Below are positions 41,973 to 50,550 of a DNA stretch of 64,000 bases, piece by piece. Position 1 is the stretch's first letter. Each line of letters starts with the position of its first letter. Under the pieces are notes generated by a model, which did no database searches, was not told the origin of the DNA, and was given only the letters and a program-made list of their open reading frames with translations. A program made the position numbers and the translations under genes. Origin of the DNA: Paenibacillus tyrphae (lineage in GTDB: Bacteria; Bacillota; Bacilli; Paenibacillales; NBRC-103111); the NCBI RefSeq assembly GCF_000722545.1, contig NZ_JNVM01000026.1, forward strand, positions 1-64,000, read 5' to 3'.

Positions 41973-43729
41973 GCGGGCTCCTCCAATACCGGAATGCTAA
42001 AAGAAACGCGGGTGCCTTTGCCCGGCTCGCTATCGATCGTCAGTCCCGCTTCGCTGCCATAATGCAGCAGCAGGCGCTGGTGCACGTTGCGCAAGCCGTA
42101 GCTCGTTTTGGCCGCCGGCGCACCGTTCCCCGTCCAAGCAAGCTGGCGGCGAATTTCGCGCAGCTTGTCCGCCTCGATGCCGATGCCCGTATCCTCGACG
42201 ACAAACTTCATCCGCGCGCCGCTCAGCTCGCCGTGAACATAGACGAAGCCGGGCTCCTGCTTTTTCTGAATGCCGTGAATCAGACTGTTCTCGATCAGCG
42301 GCTGGAGCAGCAGCTTAAGCATCGGCTGCTGGAGCATGGCCGGGTCGATATAAACCTCCATCTCGAATTGGCCGGGAAAACGGATCGATTGTACGTAAGC
42401 ATAGTTCTGGGCATGCGCGATCTCCTGCTGCACGGGGCAAAACTCCTCGCCTTTGTTCAGGCTGAACCGGAGAAAATCGCTGAGCGCCCCGACCATCTCG
42501 GCGATCTGCCGATCCTGGTTCATCAAGGCCATCCAATGGATCGAGGACAGCGTATTGTATAAAAAGTGCGGATTGATCTGCGCCTGAAGCGCGAGGATAT
42601 CGGCTTCTTTTTTCTTCGCCTCGTTCAGCTGCACTTGCTCCTTCAGCCGCTGAATCCGGTCGCTCAGCTTGTTGTAGCTGTGCAGCAGCAGGCCGACCTC
42701 GTCGCTGCTTTTCACCTCGTACGTCGGGATCGGCTCGTCTGGGTTGATGTCCTTCATCGTCTGCGTCATCCGGGTCAGCGGCCGCGTCACCCACTGGATG
42801 AAATAAAGCACCAGTCCGGCGGCCAACAGCAGCGAGATGCCGACCGCTACCGCGGTAACCGTCAGCACATAGACGTTCTGTGCCGTATAGATTTGGGTCG
42901 GGATGAAGCCGACCAGCTTCCAGTTCAGGCTCGGGAGCGTGTAGTACAAAATTGTTTTCTGCCCGTCCCCGTGGCCGTAATTGAGAACGCCGCTCGCCTC
43001 CGCCATCGGCCCGATATCCGGGAACGGTTCGCTGACCGGACGGTTCAGCCACGCGGACTCGCCGCCGGATAAAATCCGGTTGTTTGCGTCCAGCAGCAGC
43101 ACGAAGCCTTTGGCTTCCCAGCCGGATTCCTTCAAGTAGCGGGCAATCTCCGCTTCGTCCAGGCTGATCGACAGCTCGCCGAGCGGCTTGAAGTTGTTCA
43201 CGTTGCGAATCGGACGGACAAGGGAGACGACTTTCTTCAGCCCTTCCGTCGTCTGATTCTCGTACAGCGGGGTCCACCACTTGGTGCTGTTTCGGTAAAT
43301 TTCCTCATTTTTGCGGAGCACGTCCGGCAGGCCCGAATAAAGCACCGTCGTGTTCGACAGCGGCGGATAGCCGTTGACCGAATTGATCGTGATGTTGGAA
43401 ATGTATTTTTTGGAAAAGGCCAGATTGGTCAAAAAGCCGACGTTCAGCGTATAGCGGGCCACGTCCTCCCGGTCGTTGTCCAGATACGCCTGAACCTCCC
43501 GCTGGCCGATAATGAACAGGGACATGTTCTCGACGTCCTGTATAACGAACTCCAGCTTGTCCGCAATTTGACGCAGCGTGTTCATGCCCGATTGCTTCGC
43601 CTTCTCCTCCGTGGCGGAGGTCGCTATTTTGTACGAAACCGCTCCCGTGGCGAGCAGCGGCAGGACAATCGCAATCAGCAGCAGCAGGGACAGCTTGTGT
43701 TTGAGCGACTTCGACAGCCACCGTTTCAT
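41969..43729 (-). CDS. YesM-type sensor histidine kinase
   Basis: This 586-residue membrane kinase has helix 1 at about 13-33, a large extracellular sensor (dCache-like) domain to about 290, helix 2 (VLTVTAVAVGISLLLAAGLVL), a HAMP linker (VTRPLTRMTQTMKDI), the His_kinase motif QINPHFLYNTLSSIHW with the phosphorylated His, and a HATPase domain (PLIENSLIHGIQKK; DTGIGIEAD; YGLRNVHQRL). It is the first gene of the locus and has its own promoter at 43785-43813. Confidence 0.93.
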   Translation of the reverse strand: MKRWLSKSLKHKLSLLLLIAIVLPLLATGAVSYKIATSATEEKAKQSGMNTLRQIADKLEFVIQDVENMSLFIIGQREVQAYLDNDREDVARYTLNVGFLTNLAFSKKYISNITINSVNGYPPLSNTTVLYSGLPDVLRKNEEIYRNSTKWWTPLYENQTTEGLKKVVSLVRPIRNVNNFKPLGELSISLDEAEIARYLKESGWEAKGFVLLLDANNRILSGGESAWLNRPVSEPFPDIGPMAEASGVLNYGHGDGQKTILYYTLPSLNWKLVGFIPTQIYTAQNVYVLTVTAVAVGISLLLAAGLVLYFIQWVTRPLTRMTQTMKDINPDEPIPTYEVKSSDEVGLLLHSYNKLSDRIQRLKEQVQLNEAKKKEADILALQAQINPHFLYNTLSSIHWMALMNQDRQIAEMVGALSDFLRFSLNKGEEFCPVQQEIAHAQNYAYVQSIRFPGQFEMEVYIDPAMLQQPMLKLLLQPLIENSLIHGIQKKQEPGFVYVHGELSGARMKFVVEDTGIGIEADKLREIRRQLAWTGNGAPAAKTSYGLRNVHQRLLLHYGSEAGLTIDSEPGKGTRVSFSIPVLEEPA

Positions 43730-43784
43730 TGTGTCGTTCCCCCGTTTATCTTGAAAATGGAATTGTAAGCGTTGCGATGCCTTA

Positions 43785-43813
43785 ATACTAGCACATTTTC
43801 AGGGGGAAGCTAA
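43785..43813 (-). promoter_or_regulatory. Promoter of the sensor-kinase gene
   Basis: On the minus strand TTAGCT (43808-43813) and TAGTAT (43785-43790) are 17 bases apart. Confidence 0.5.
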
Positions 43814-43845
43814 CATACTTTTTTTCAACCAAAAAAACTTTTTGT

Positions 43846-43873
43846 TTGATTTCACGCTGGATTATGTTAGTAT
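43846..43873 (+). promoter_or_regulatory. Promoter of the D-amino-acid operon
   Basis: TTGATT (43846-43851) and TAGTAT (43868-43873) are 16 bases apart, leaving a 125-base leader. The two divergent promoters are separated by an AT-rich stretch with long A and T runs (43819-43845), likely a bent region. Confidence 0.5.
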
Positions 43874-44005
43874 CTTTCTCAGAATGACCCGGGGACCATC
43901 CAGCCCCCGGAAACGACCGGTCTGAAGAGGGGAAATCAGCTCGAATCAGGGCGGCGCTCTTATATTTATCAGAATATTCGAAATATTATGGGAGTGAGTG
44001 AGACG

Positions 44006-45112
44006 ATGAACGACCGACTGGATACCCCCAGCGTAATCATCGACACGGACATCATGGAGCGCAACATCCGTTCCATGGCCGACTCGGCCAAAAGGCTCGG
44101 CATCGCGCTGCGGCCCCATGCCAAAACGCACAAAATGCCATGGGTCGCGCAGAAGCAACTGGACGCCGGCGCGGTAGGCATCACCGTCGCGAAAGTGTCC
44201 GAGGCGGAAGTGATGGCGGAGCACGGCATCAAGAACATTTTCGTCGCCTACCCCCTCGTCACCCCGGCCAAAATCGCACGTGCGATACGGCTCAGCGGGC
44301 AAATCGAGCTGATCGTCGGCGTCGACAGTCTGGACGGGGCCAAGCTGCTGTCCCAAGCCGCCCTTGAGGCCGGGCGCGAGCTGCAGGTCCGCCTCGAAAT
44401 CGATACCGGTCTGCGCCGGACAGGCGTACCGTACGATCAGTCGGAAGCGCTGGCATCCGCTATCCACGCAATGGAAGGCCTGCGCCTGACGGGCATCTAC
44501 ACGTTCCGCGGCGCGCTGCTCGGCGGCAAGCCGACGCTCGATCTGCAAGCGGCCGGCGCCGAGGAAGGCCGGCTGATGGCCGAGCTCGCGGACCGCATTC
44601 GCGCGCAGGGCGTGCCGATCGCGGACGTCAGCGTAGGCTCCACGCCGACAGGCGTTCAAGCTGCTGCGGTCCCAGGCGTGACCGAAATCCGGCCGGGCAC
44701 TTACGTGTTCCAGGACCGGATGCAGGCCCGCCTCGGCGTCTGCTCGCTCGGCGATTGCGCCGGCGCCGTCCGTGTGACCGTCGTCAGCCGGCCAGCCGCC
44801 AATCTGGCCGTGGTAGACGGAGGAAGCAAGACGTTCGCCACCGACGTGCAGCCGAACACGGACCCGATGCAACTGCAAGGCTTCGGGCACGTCGTCGAGC
44901 TGGAGGACGCGGTACTGGAGCGGATGTCGGAGGAGCACGGCATGTTGCGGCTCGGTCCCGCTGCCCAAGCTTCCAGCCTGAAAGCCGGCGATGTGCTGCA
45001 CATCATCCCGAATCATATTTGCAGCACGGTCAATCTGCATGACAAAGTGTTTTTCAAGAGCGGCGACAACTATGAGGAGCGGGCCGTTCTGGCGCGCGGC
45101 AAGCTGCAGTAA
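44006..45112 (+). CDS. D-threonine aldolase / D-serine dehydratase family PLP enzyme
   Basis: This 368-residue fold-III PLP enzyme of the D-TA/DSD1 family has the PLP lysine in RPHAKTHKMP near residue 36. The C-terminal metal motif reads PNHICSTVNLHD: His-x-Cys. From memory, His and Cys bind zinc in eukaryotic D-serine dehydratase, while D-threonine aldolase has His-x-Asp; this points to a dehydratase. Dehydration of a D-hydroxyamino acid gives an enamine, which the RidA encoded in the same operon could hydrolyse. The ATG at 44006 has GGGAGTGAG eight bases upstream; an in-frame ATG at 43988 lacks a site. Confidence 0.88.
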   Translation: MNDRLDTPSVIIDTDIMERNIRSMADSAKRLGIALRPHAKTHKMPWVAQKQLDAGAVGITVAKVSEAEVMAEHGIKNIFVAYPLVTPAKIARAIRLSGQIELIVGVDSLDGAKLLSQAALEAGRELQVRLEIDTGLRRTGVPYDQSEALASAIHAMEGLRLTGIYTFRGALLGGKPTLDLQAAGAEEGRLMAELADRIRAQGVPIADVSVGSTPTGVQAAAVPGVTEIRPGTYVFQDRMQARLGVCSLGDCAGAVRVTVVSRPAANLAVVDGGSKTFATDVQPNTDPMQLQGFGHVVELEDAVLERMSEEHGMLRLGPAAQASSLKAGDVLHIIPNHICSTVNLHDKVFFKSGDNYEERAVLARGKLQ

Positions 45113-45130
45113 GCGGGGAGGCTCGAAATC

Positions 45131-46735
45131 ATGCTGGATCTTATCATTCGTAACGGACGTATTGCGGACGGCACCGGAAACCCTTGGTTTTTCGGCGACG
45201 TCGGTGTGAAAGACGGGCGGATCGCCGCCGTCGGCCGGGTGGAGCAGGAAGCGAGAAGCGTCATCGACGCGCACCGCCAAGTGATCGCTCCCGGGTTTAT
45301 CGACGGGCATTGCCACTCCGACCTGATGATTTTCGATCATCCGCACAGCGAGATCAAAATCCGGCAGGGCGTGACGACAGAAGTCGTCGGCAACTGCGGA
45401 CTCGCGCCGGCTCCCTTCGTGAAGGAGCGCGCCGAGCTGCTGCAGAGCTACGTCCAACCGGTGCTGGGCAAGACGGACTGGGCTTGGCCCTGGGAAACCG
45501 TCGAGCAGTACATGGAGCATCTGGCCCGCTCCGGCCCGTCGGAGAACGTCGCCACCTATGTCGCGCACGGCGCGCTGCGCATCGCTGTCATGGGCTTTGC
45601 GAACCGTCCGGCTGCGCCGCACGAACTGGAGCGCATGAAGCTGATGCTGGAGGAAGGGCTGCGGGCCGGCGCCATCGGGCTGTCCATCGGCTTGTTATAC
45701 GCCCCCGGCAGCTACACGGCCAAGGAAGAAATCGCGGAGCTGTGCTCCATCCTGCCGAAGTACGACGGGCTGTTCTCCACGCACATCCGCGGCGAAGGCA
45801 ACAATCTGATTCCTTCGGTCAGGGAAGTAATCTGGATTGCGGAGAAAGCCGGCGTGCCGCTGCATATCAGCCACTTGAAGGCAGCCGGCAAGCGGAACTG
45901 GGGCAAGGTGCTGGAGGCGCTGGAGCTGATCGAGGACGCCCGGGCCCGCGGCATGGACGTCACCTGCGACGTGTACCCTTACCATGCGGGCTCTACGACG
46001 CTGACAACCGTCCTTCCGCCATGGGTGCTCGAAGGCGGAATCGAAGGCACGCTGGAAGCGTTCCGCGATCCTTCGCTGCGCGCGCGCATCCGCGAGGAGC
46101 TCGGCCGCGAGCAGGACGATTGGGACAACCTCGTCTGCTCCACCGGCTGGCAGAGCGTCGTCATCTCGGCGGTGCATACGGAGAAGAACCGGCATCTGGA
46201 AGGCAAGCATATCGCAGAAATCAGCGAGGAGCGCGGCCAGCACCCGGCGGACTGCATGATGGACCTGCTGCTGGAGGAGGAAGGCCGCATCTCGATCGTG
46301 TACTTCCACATGTCGGACGACGACGTCTCGCAGGTGGTCCGCTATGAAAAGTCGCTGATCGCTTCCGATAGCCTGACCTGCGAAACCGGCAAGCCGCATC
46401 CCCGGCTGTACGGCACGTTCCCGCGCGTCTTCGCCAAATACGTGCGCGACCAGCGCGTGCTGTCGCTAGAGGAGGCGGTCCGCAAGCTGACGTCGTTCCC
46501 GGCGCAGCGCTTCAAGCTGGGCAAGCGCGGACTGATCGTTCCCGGCTATGCCGCCGATCTGACCGTCTTCAATCCGGATACGATCCAGGATCTTGCCACG
46601 TTCGAAGAACCGAGACAGTATCCGAACGGCATCTCGCACGTCATTGTAGCGGGCAAAACAACGCTCACCGGCGACCAACACACGCATGCCCGCGAAGGCG
46701 GACTTATTCGTGCAGCGTCGTGCTGCACCCATTAA
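45131..46735 (+). CDS. N-acyl-D-amino-acid deacylase (D-aminoacylase family)
   Basis: This 534-residue amidohydrolase-superfamily enzyme has the N-terminal small beta domain (LIIRNGRIADGTGNPWF), the metal motif GFIDGHCHSDL near residue 60 (His-x-His), VVGNCGLAPAP with the Cys ligand typical of D-aminoacylases, HIRGEGNN and HISHLKAAGKRNW for later ligands, and SDSLTCETGKPHPRLYG near the end. It releases a free D-amino acid from an N-acyl form. GGGGAGG lies before the ATG, 18 bases after the PLP enzyme gene. Confidence 0.92.
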   Translation: MLDLIIRNGRIADGTGNPWFFGDVGVKDGRIAAVGRVEQEARSVIDAHRQVIAPGFIDGHCHSDLMIFDHPHSEIKIRQGVTTEVVGNCGLAPAPFVKERAELLQSYVQPVLGKTDWAWPWETVEQYMEHLARSGPSENVATYVAHGALRIAVMGFANRPAAPHELERMKLMLEEGLRAGAIGLSIGLLYAPGSYTAKEEIAELCSILPKYDGLFSTHIRGEGNNLIPSVREVIWIAEKAGVPLHISHLKAAGKRNWGKVLEALELIEDARARGMDVTCDVYPYHAGSTTLTTVLPPWVLEGGIEGTLEAFRDPSLRARIREELGREQDDWDNLVCSTGWQSVVISAVHTEKNRHLEGKHIAEISEERGQHPADCMMDLLLEEEGRISIVYFHMSDDDVSQVVRYEKSLIASDSLTCETGKPHPRLYGTFPRVFAKYVRDQRVLSLEEAVRKLTSFPAQRFKLGKRGLIVPGYAADLTVFNPDTIQDLATFEEPRQYPNGISHVIVAGKTTLTGDQHTHAREGGLIRAASCCTH

Positions 46736-46765
46736 TTTAACGAAACTATCGGAGGTATTATTTTT

Positions 46766-47230
46766 ATGTCCCAAATCGAACAACGTTTGCAAGAACTCGG
46801 CATCACTTTGCCCCCGTCCCCAGAGCCGCGCTTTACGTACATCCCTTGCAACCGGACAGGCAACCTGCTCTATTTGTCCGGTCAAGATTGCCGCATTAAC
46901 GGCGAATTGATGTACGAAGGCAAGCTGGGCAAAGACGTTACGATCGAGCAAGGCCAAGAAGCGGCCCGCCAAACGATCATCAACTGCCTAGCCGTGCTGA
47001 AAGGCTACCTGGGCGACCTCGACCGCGTGGTCAAAATCGTCAAGCTGCTCGGCTTCGTCAACAGCACACCGGGCTTCGGCGACCAACCGTATGTCATGAA
47101 CGGCGCATCCGACCTGCTCGTCGCCGTCTTCGGCGAGAACGGCAAGCACGCCCGCTCCGCGATCGGCACGAGCGACCTTCCGTTCCACACGCCGGTTGAA
47201 ATCGAGCTGATTGTGGAAATCCGCGACTAA
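46766..47230 (+). CDS. RidA-family enamine/imine deaminase
   Basis: This 154-residue protein of the RidA/YjgF/UK114 superfamily belongs to the longer subgroup. LLYLSGQDCRINGE begins the core, EAARQTIINCLAVLKGYLGD is the middle helix, and HARSAIGTSDLPFHTPVEIE holds the Arg and Glu of the active site. RidA hydrolyses reactive enamines made by PLP dehydratases. Here it is the third gene after a D-amino-acid PLP enzyme, a functional fit. GGAGG lies ten bases before the ATG. Confidence 0.9.
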   Translation: MSQIEQRLQELGITLPPSPEPRFTYIPCNRTGNLLYLSGQDCRINGELMYEGKLGKDVTIEQGQEAARQTIINCLAVLKGYLGDLDRVVKIVKLLGFVNSTPGFGDQPYVMNGASDLLVAVFGENGKHARSAIGTSDLPFHTPVEIELIVEIRD

Positions 47231-47269
47231 GCGAATCAAAGACGTCGTAGACGGTCGACTTAAACTTAG

Positions 47270-47316
47270 AAGCACCTCCGGCATCGGAATCCCCGAGTGC
47301 TAGAGGTGCTTTTTTT
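47270..47316. terminator. Terminator of the D-amino-acid operon
   Basis: AGCACCTC (47270-47277) and GAGGTGCT (47302-47309), with further pairing (CGG/CCG) inside, followed by TTTTTTT. It may also serve the convergent kinase gene. Confidence 0.8.
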
Positions 47317-47341
47317 ATATGGCTTCGCCTTACCCGTTAAG

Positions 47342-48130
47342 CTACCGGTTCACCAGCTCTAGGAGCTTGCTCCGCTCCTCCTCCGTTATGCTCTCCACAA
47401 GCCGGGCGGCCGCAAGCGGCAGCAGCCACGCCTCCATCGACTCCATCGTGCTGCCGGTAAGCCGTATGTATTCTTTCAAGTACGTCCTGCACAACTGCCG
47501 GCGCAGCGTGGTAAACAGCAGCTTCACCGGCTTCGGCATTCCCGGCGGGAGCGAAGCATAGTCCAGAACGAGCCGCGTTCGGGCCGCATCGCCATCCGGA
47601 TGACCGCTCACGCCGGTCATCCAGTCGATAATGACCGGACCTTGAGCGGTCATCATAATATTTTCGGGATGCAGGTCCCCGTGACACAGCCTGGCCTCTT
47701 CGGGCAGTCGGTTCAGGTGCTCGATCACCCGCGCCTTGGTCTCCTCGGACAGCAAGGACGTTTCGCGGATGCGGCGTTCGAGCATCTCCTTCTGCTTCGG
47801 AAGCCCCGGAGCCTCGCGGCGATGCATTTCCGCGTGCAGCGCAGCCAGCTGCCTCGCAGCTTGAGCGATGCGCCAAGGCTTCGCCGCGATCACCTGCGTC
47901 AAGGTCGGACCCGCCACCCGCTCGTAGACGATTCCCCGTTTTCCTTCAGCTTCCTCGATTCCGTAAACTGCGGGCACCGGCAGTCCGAGCCCGGCCACCT
48001 GGCGGCTGATCCGCCATTCGTATTCCATCAAGTCTCCGGTGTGGGGCCGGAACACCTTGATGATTTTATCGCTCCCCCATTCAAATACTTCTGCCGTATA
48101 TCCTTGTCCGATGCGCTTCCCCAGTTTCAC
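47342..48130 (-). CDS. APH-family phosphotransferase (kinase-like)
   Basis: This 262-residue protein-kinase-like fold enzyme of the aminoglycoside phosphotransferase family has a glycine-rich start GQGYTAEVFEW, the catalytic loop LCHGDLHPENIMM near residue 148 and the metal Asp in VIIDWMTG near 168. The family phosphorylates antibiotics, choline, sugars and other small molecules; resistance is not implied. The GTG start has AAAGGGAAG upstream. Divergent from the deacetylase gene. Confidence 0.85.
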   Translation of the reverse strand: MKLGKRIGQGYTAEVFEWGSDKIIKVFRPHTGDLMEYEWRISRQVAGLGLPVPAVYGIEEAEGKRGIVYERVAGPTLTQVIAAKPWRIAQAARQLAALHAEMHRREAPGLPKQKEMLERRIRETSLLSEETKARVIEHLNRLPEEARLCHGDLHPENIMMTAQGPVIIDWMTGVSGHPDGDAARTRLVLDYASLPPGMPKPVKLLFTTLRRQLCRTYLKEYIRLTGSTMESMEAWLLPLAAARLVESITEEERSKLLELVNR

Positions 48131-48269
48131 GACGACGACTTCCCTTTCTTGGCCCGGTTGTGCCGGGACGATGTGGCTAAACTTGAAATTCGGCCCAGGA
48201 ACCGATATAACTGACTATAGACGTTTTTATCCGGAAGCTGCTTCAGCTTTACCCGAGGGAGACCCTGCT

Positions 48270-49133
48270 ATGATCAAAAAAGTTTTGGCCGCTTTGCTGC
48301 TTGCCGTAGTCTTGATCGGCGCGCTTGACGCCTGGTCGTATAAAGACGCGCTGCACTACCGCGACCAAGTAGCCGTCCTGATGTACCATCATGTCCATGA
48401 TACCGAACAAAGCTCAAGCACCATCTCCACCGCTTTGTTTCGCGATCAGCTCAATTATTTGAAATCGAAAGGTTATCATTTCATTTCGCTGGGCGAATTC
48501 AAGCAATTTTACGATGGCGGTTCCGTGCCGGACAAAGCGGTGCTCGTTACCTTTGACGACGGCTACAAAAGCTTCTACGATTACGCGTATCCGATTCTGA
48601 AAGAGCTTGACGTACCGGCCATCAATTTTGTCGTGACCAAAGATTTAGACGACCCGCTGGCCCCGTCGATTCCAGCGCTGTCCCGCGACCAGATCCGGCA
48701 AATGCTGAGCGAGCGGCCCGGGCGCTACGATTTTCAATGCCACTCGAACAATCTGCATTTCAAGGAAGGGAAGACGGCGGCGATTATCGGACCGCTTACG
48801 CGGGAAGACGGCGCGTTGGAAACGCCCGAGCAGGCCGTCGCCCGGGTGGCGGCGGACACCAAAGCCTGCGCGCAGCGGCTAAATGAGCTGTACGGCAGCG
48901 ATCATGCGGCAGACAGCTACGCTTACCCGTTCGGCATCCATTCCAAGACGGCGCAAGACCTTCTTACGCAAGCGGGCTTTCGTTACGCCTTTACCATTGT
49001 GAACGAGATGGCGGCCCGCGCCAATCCGAAATTGGAAATTCCTCGAATCAACGCGGGCAATCCGGCCATCCGGCCCGAACTGCTGGACAAGCAGATTATG
49101 CTGCGCGTCGAAAGCGTCAAGCCTTTTCACTGA
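48270..49133 (+). CDS. Membrane-anchored polysaccharide deacetylase
   Basis: This 287-residue protein has an N-terminal helix (VLAALLLAVVLIGALDAW, anchor or signal) and a NodB-type deacetylase domain outside the cell. Motif 1 is LVTFDDGYKS near residue 94 and motif 2 CHSNNLH near residue 155, in the PgaB/IcaB-like form; YAYPFG is motif 3. It removes acetyl groups from a cell-wall or capsular N-acetylglucosamine polymer. The ATG at 48270 has GAGGGAG about nine bases upstream; longer in-frame starts overlap the divergent gene. Confidence 0.9.
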   Translation: MIKKVLAALLLAVVLIGALDAWSYKDALHYRDQVAVLMYHHVHDTEQSSSTISTALFRDQLNYLKSKGYHFISLGEFKQFYDGGSVPDKAVLVTFDDGYKSFYDYAYPILKELDVPAINFVVTKDLDDPLAPSIPALSRDQIRQMLSERPGRYDFQCHSNNLHFKEGKTAAIIGPLTREDGALETPEQAVARVAADTKACAQRLNELYGSDHAADSYAYPFGIHSKTAQDLLTQAGFRYAFTIVNEMAARANPKLEIPRINAGNPAIRPELLDKQIMLRVESVKPFH

Positions 49134-49157
49134 ACGGAAAGCACGCTATTACGCGAT

Positions 49158-49204
49158 ACGGGACTCCTTGAAGACCTGTCAGGTCTGAACGGAGTCCCGT
49201 TTTC
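49158..49204. terminator. Bidirectional terminator between convergent genes
   Basis: ACGGGACTCC (49158-49167) pairs with GGAGTCCCGT (49191-49200); AGACCTG and CAGGTCT pair inside. Confidence 0.8.
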
Positions 49205-49207
49205 GTA

Positions 49208-50218
49208 TTATCGGCCGAGCCCGAATAAATCTGCCAGCAGTTCGTACGAGCGCAGTCGGGCTTGGAAGTCGTACGTATAGGTCAGCACGATCAGCTCTTC
49301 CACCCCGTAGCCCTTGCTGAACTCAAGCATTTGCGCCCTCACCTTCTCCGGGCCGCCGACGATCATCCGTCTCCGGTTCGCCTGGATGCGCATGCGGTCC
49401 CAGTCGGTGTACGGATAACTAGCCGCTTCCTCCGGCGTCGGGAAGGGCCGGCGGAACTGTCCCTGCTCCAGCAGCAAGAGGCGCAAATCGGTCGATGCCG
49501 CCAGCCGTTCCGCTTCCTCGTCCGTGTCGGCGCAGATGACGATCACGCATACGTTCGCCTGAGGAGACGCGCCGAGCGAGCCGGGCCGGTAATTGGCAAA
49601 ATACCGCCGAATCGCTTCATGACCGCCGTCGCCGTTAATGAAATGCGCGAACGAGAACGCCCCGCCCAGCTCCGAGGCCCGGTCCGCACTGAAGCCGCTG
49701 GAGCCGAGCAGCCAAAGCTCCGGCGCCGTATCGACGAGCGGGGTCGCCCGCACGCCTTCGAAGCGGTGTCCTGGCCCAAGCCAGTCGGAAAGAAAGCCTC
49801 CGAGATCGCGGAGCATCTCAGCGAAATGCTCTTCCCGCTCCTTCGGCCGGCCGTACCGCAGCGCCTCCGAAGCGATCGGCATGCCGCCGGGTGCCCTTCC
49901 GATGCCAAGATCGATCCGTCCCGGGTACAGGGCTTCCAGCACCCGGAAATTTTCCGCGACTTTATAAGGGCTATAGTGAGGCAGCAGCACACCGGCCGAA
50001 CCGACCCGAATCCGCGACGTATGCGCGGCAATGGCTGCGATCAGAATTTCCGGGGAAGAACCGGCGAGGCCGGGCGTGTCATGATGCTCCGACACCCAGT
50101 ATCGCGTATAACCGAGCCGCTCAACTGTCTTAGCCAGCTCTAAAGTGCGCGCCATCGCGTCTGCCGCCGTTTCTCCCGGAATGACCGGCGATTGATCCAA
50201 TACGCCCAGCTTTAACAT
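49208..50218 (-). CDS. LLM-class flavin-dependent oxidoreductase (luciferase-like)
   Basis: This 336-residue TIM-barrel flavoprotein resembles the bacterial luciferase alpha chain and its many monooxygenase relatives (YhbW/YvbT type). Typical blocks are RYWVSEHHDTPGLAGSSPEI near residue 40, VGSAGVLLPHYSPYKVAENF near 75 and GRIDLGIGRAPGG near 103. It uses reduced FMN; the substrate is unknown and no flavin reductase adjoins it. GGAGG lies before the ATG. Confidence 0.9.
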   Translation of the reverse strand: MLKLGVLDQSPVIPGETAADAMARTLELAKTVERLGYTRYWVSEHHDTPGLAGSSPEILIAAIAAHTSRIRVGSAGVLLPHYSPYKVAENFRVLEALYPGRIDLGIGRAPGGMPIASEALRYGRPKEREEHFAEMLRDLGGFLSDWLGPGHRFEGVRATPLVDTAPELWLLGSSGFSADRASELGGAFSFAHFINGDGGHEAIRRYFANYRPGSLGASPQANVCVIVICADTDEEAERLAASTDLRLLLLEQGQFRRPFPTPEEAASYPYTDWDRMRIQANRRRMIVGGPEKVRAQMLEFSKGYGVEELIVLTYTYDFQARLRSYELLADLFGLGR

Positions 50219-50407
50219 TCGAATCCTCCATTCCCCTCCTCTTATGACGTTCGGACGCGTTCATGAAGCCGGAGGAGGCCACTTGTTTCTCCATTCATTA
50301 TACGCCCAGAAACCCGGTTGTGCACTCTAACCCGTTCCGCGCCACCTTCTTTCGATCGGGGATTCACAACTTGTTGGAAAACGGACAAGGAAAATTCCCA
50401 AAAAGGG

Positions 50408-50437
50408 TTGAAATTCCAGTGCGTTCTGTTATACAAT
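50408..50437 (+). promoter_or_regulatory. Promoter of the siderophore ATPase gene
   Basis: TTGAAA (50408-50413) and TACAAT (50432-50437) are 18 bases apart. The start point near 50443 would be covered by the Fur box. Confidence 0.6.
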
Positions 50438-50443
50438 TCAATT

Positions 50444-50462
50444 GATAAAGATTCTCATTATC
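50444..50462 (+). promoter_or_regulatory. Fur box
   Basis: GATAAAGATTCTCATTATC matches the 19-bp Fur consensus GATAATGATAATCATTATC at 16 of 19 positions. It begins at the predicted transcription start, so iron-loaded Fur would repress the gene. Confidence 0.75.
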
Positions 50463-50550
50463 ATCGTCCTTGTCATTGTGCCCTCGCCGGTACTTGTTGA
50501 ATAAGTTCTCCTGCCTCGGAGTTCAGCTAAATTTTAAGGGAGTGGTTGGG

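Noticed and set aside
43946..45622. A 558-codon open frame antisense to the D-amino-acid genes
   Set aside because: Shadow of two clear coding genes; no ribosome site and no recognisable domain.
45184..46347. A 387-codon open frame overlapping the D-aminoacylase in another plus-strand frame
   Set aside because: Arginine- and alanine-rich translation without domains, inside a gene with full family motifs.
47342..48130. An antibiotic-resistance aminoglycoside phosphotransferase
   Set aside because: Only the general kinase-fold motifs are present; the family is broad and nothing in the context indicates resistance.
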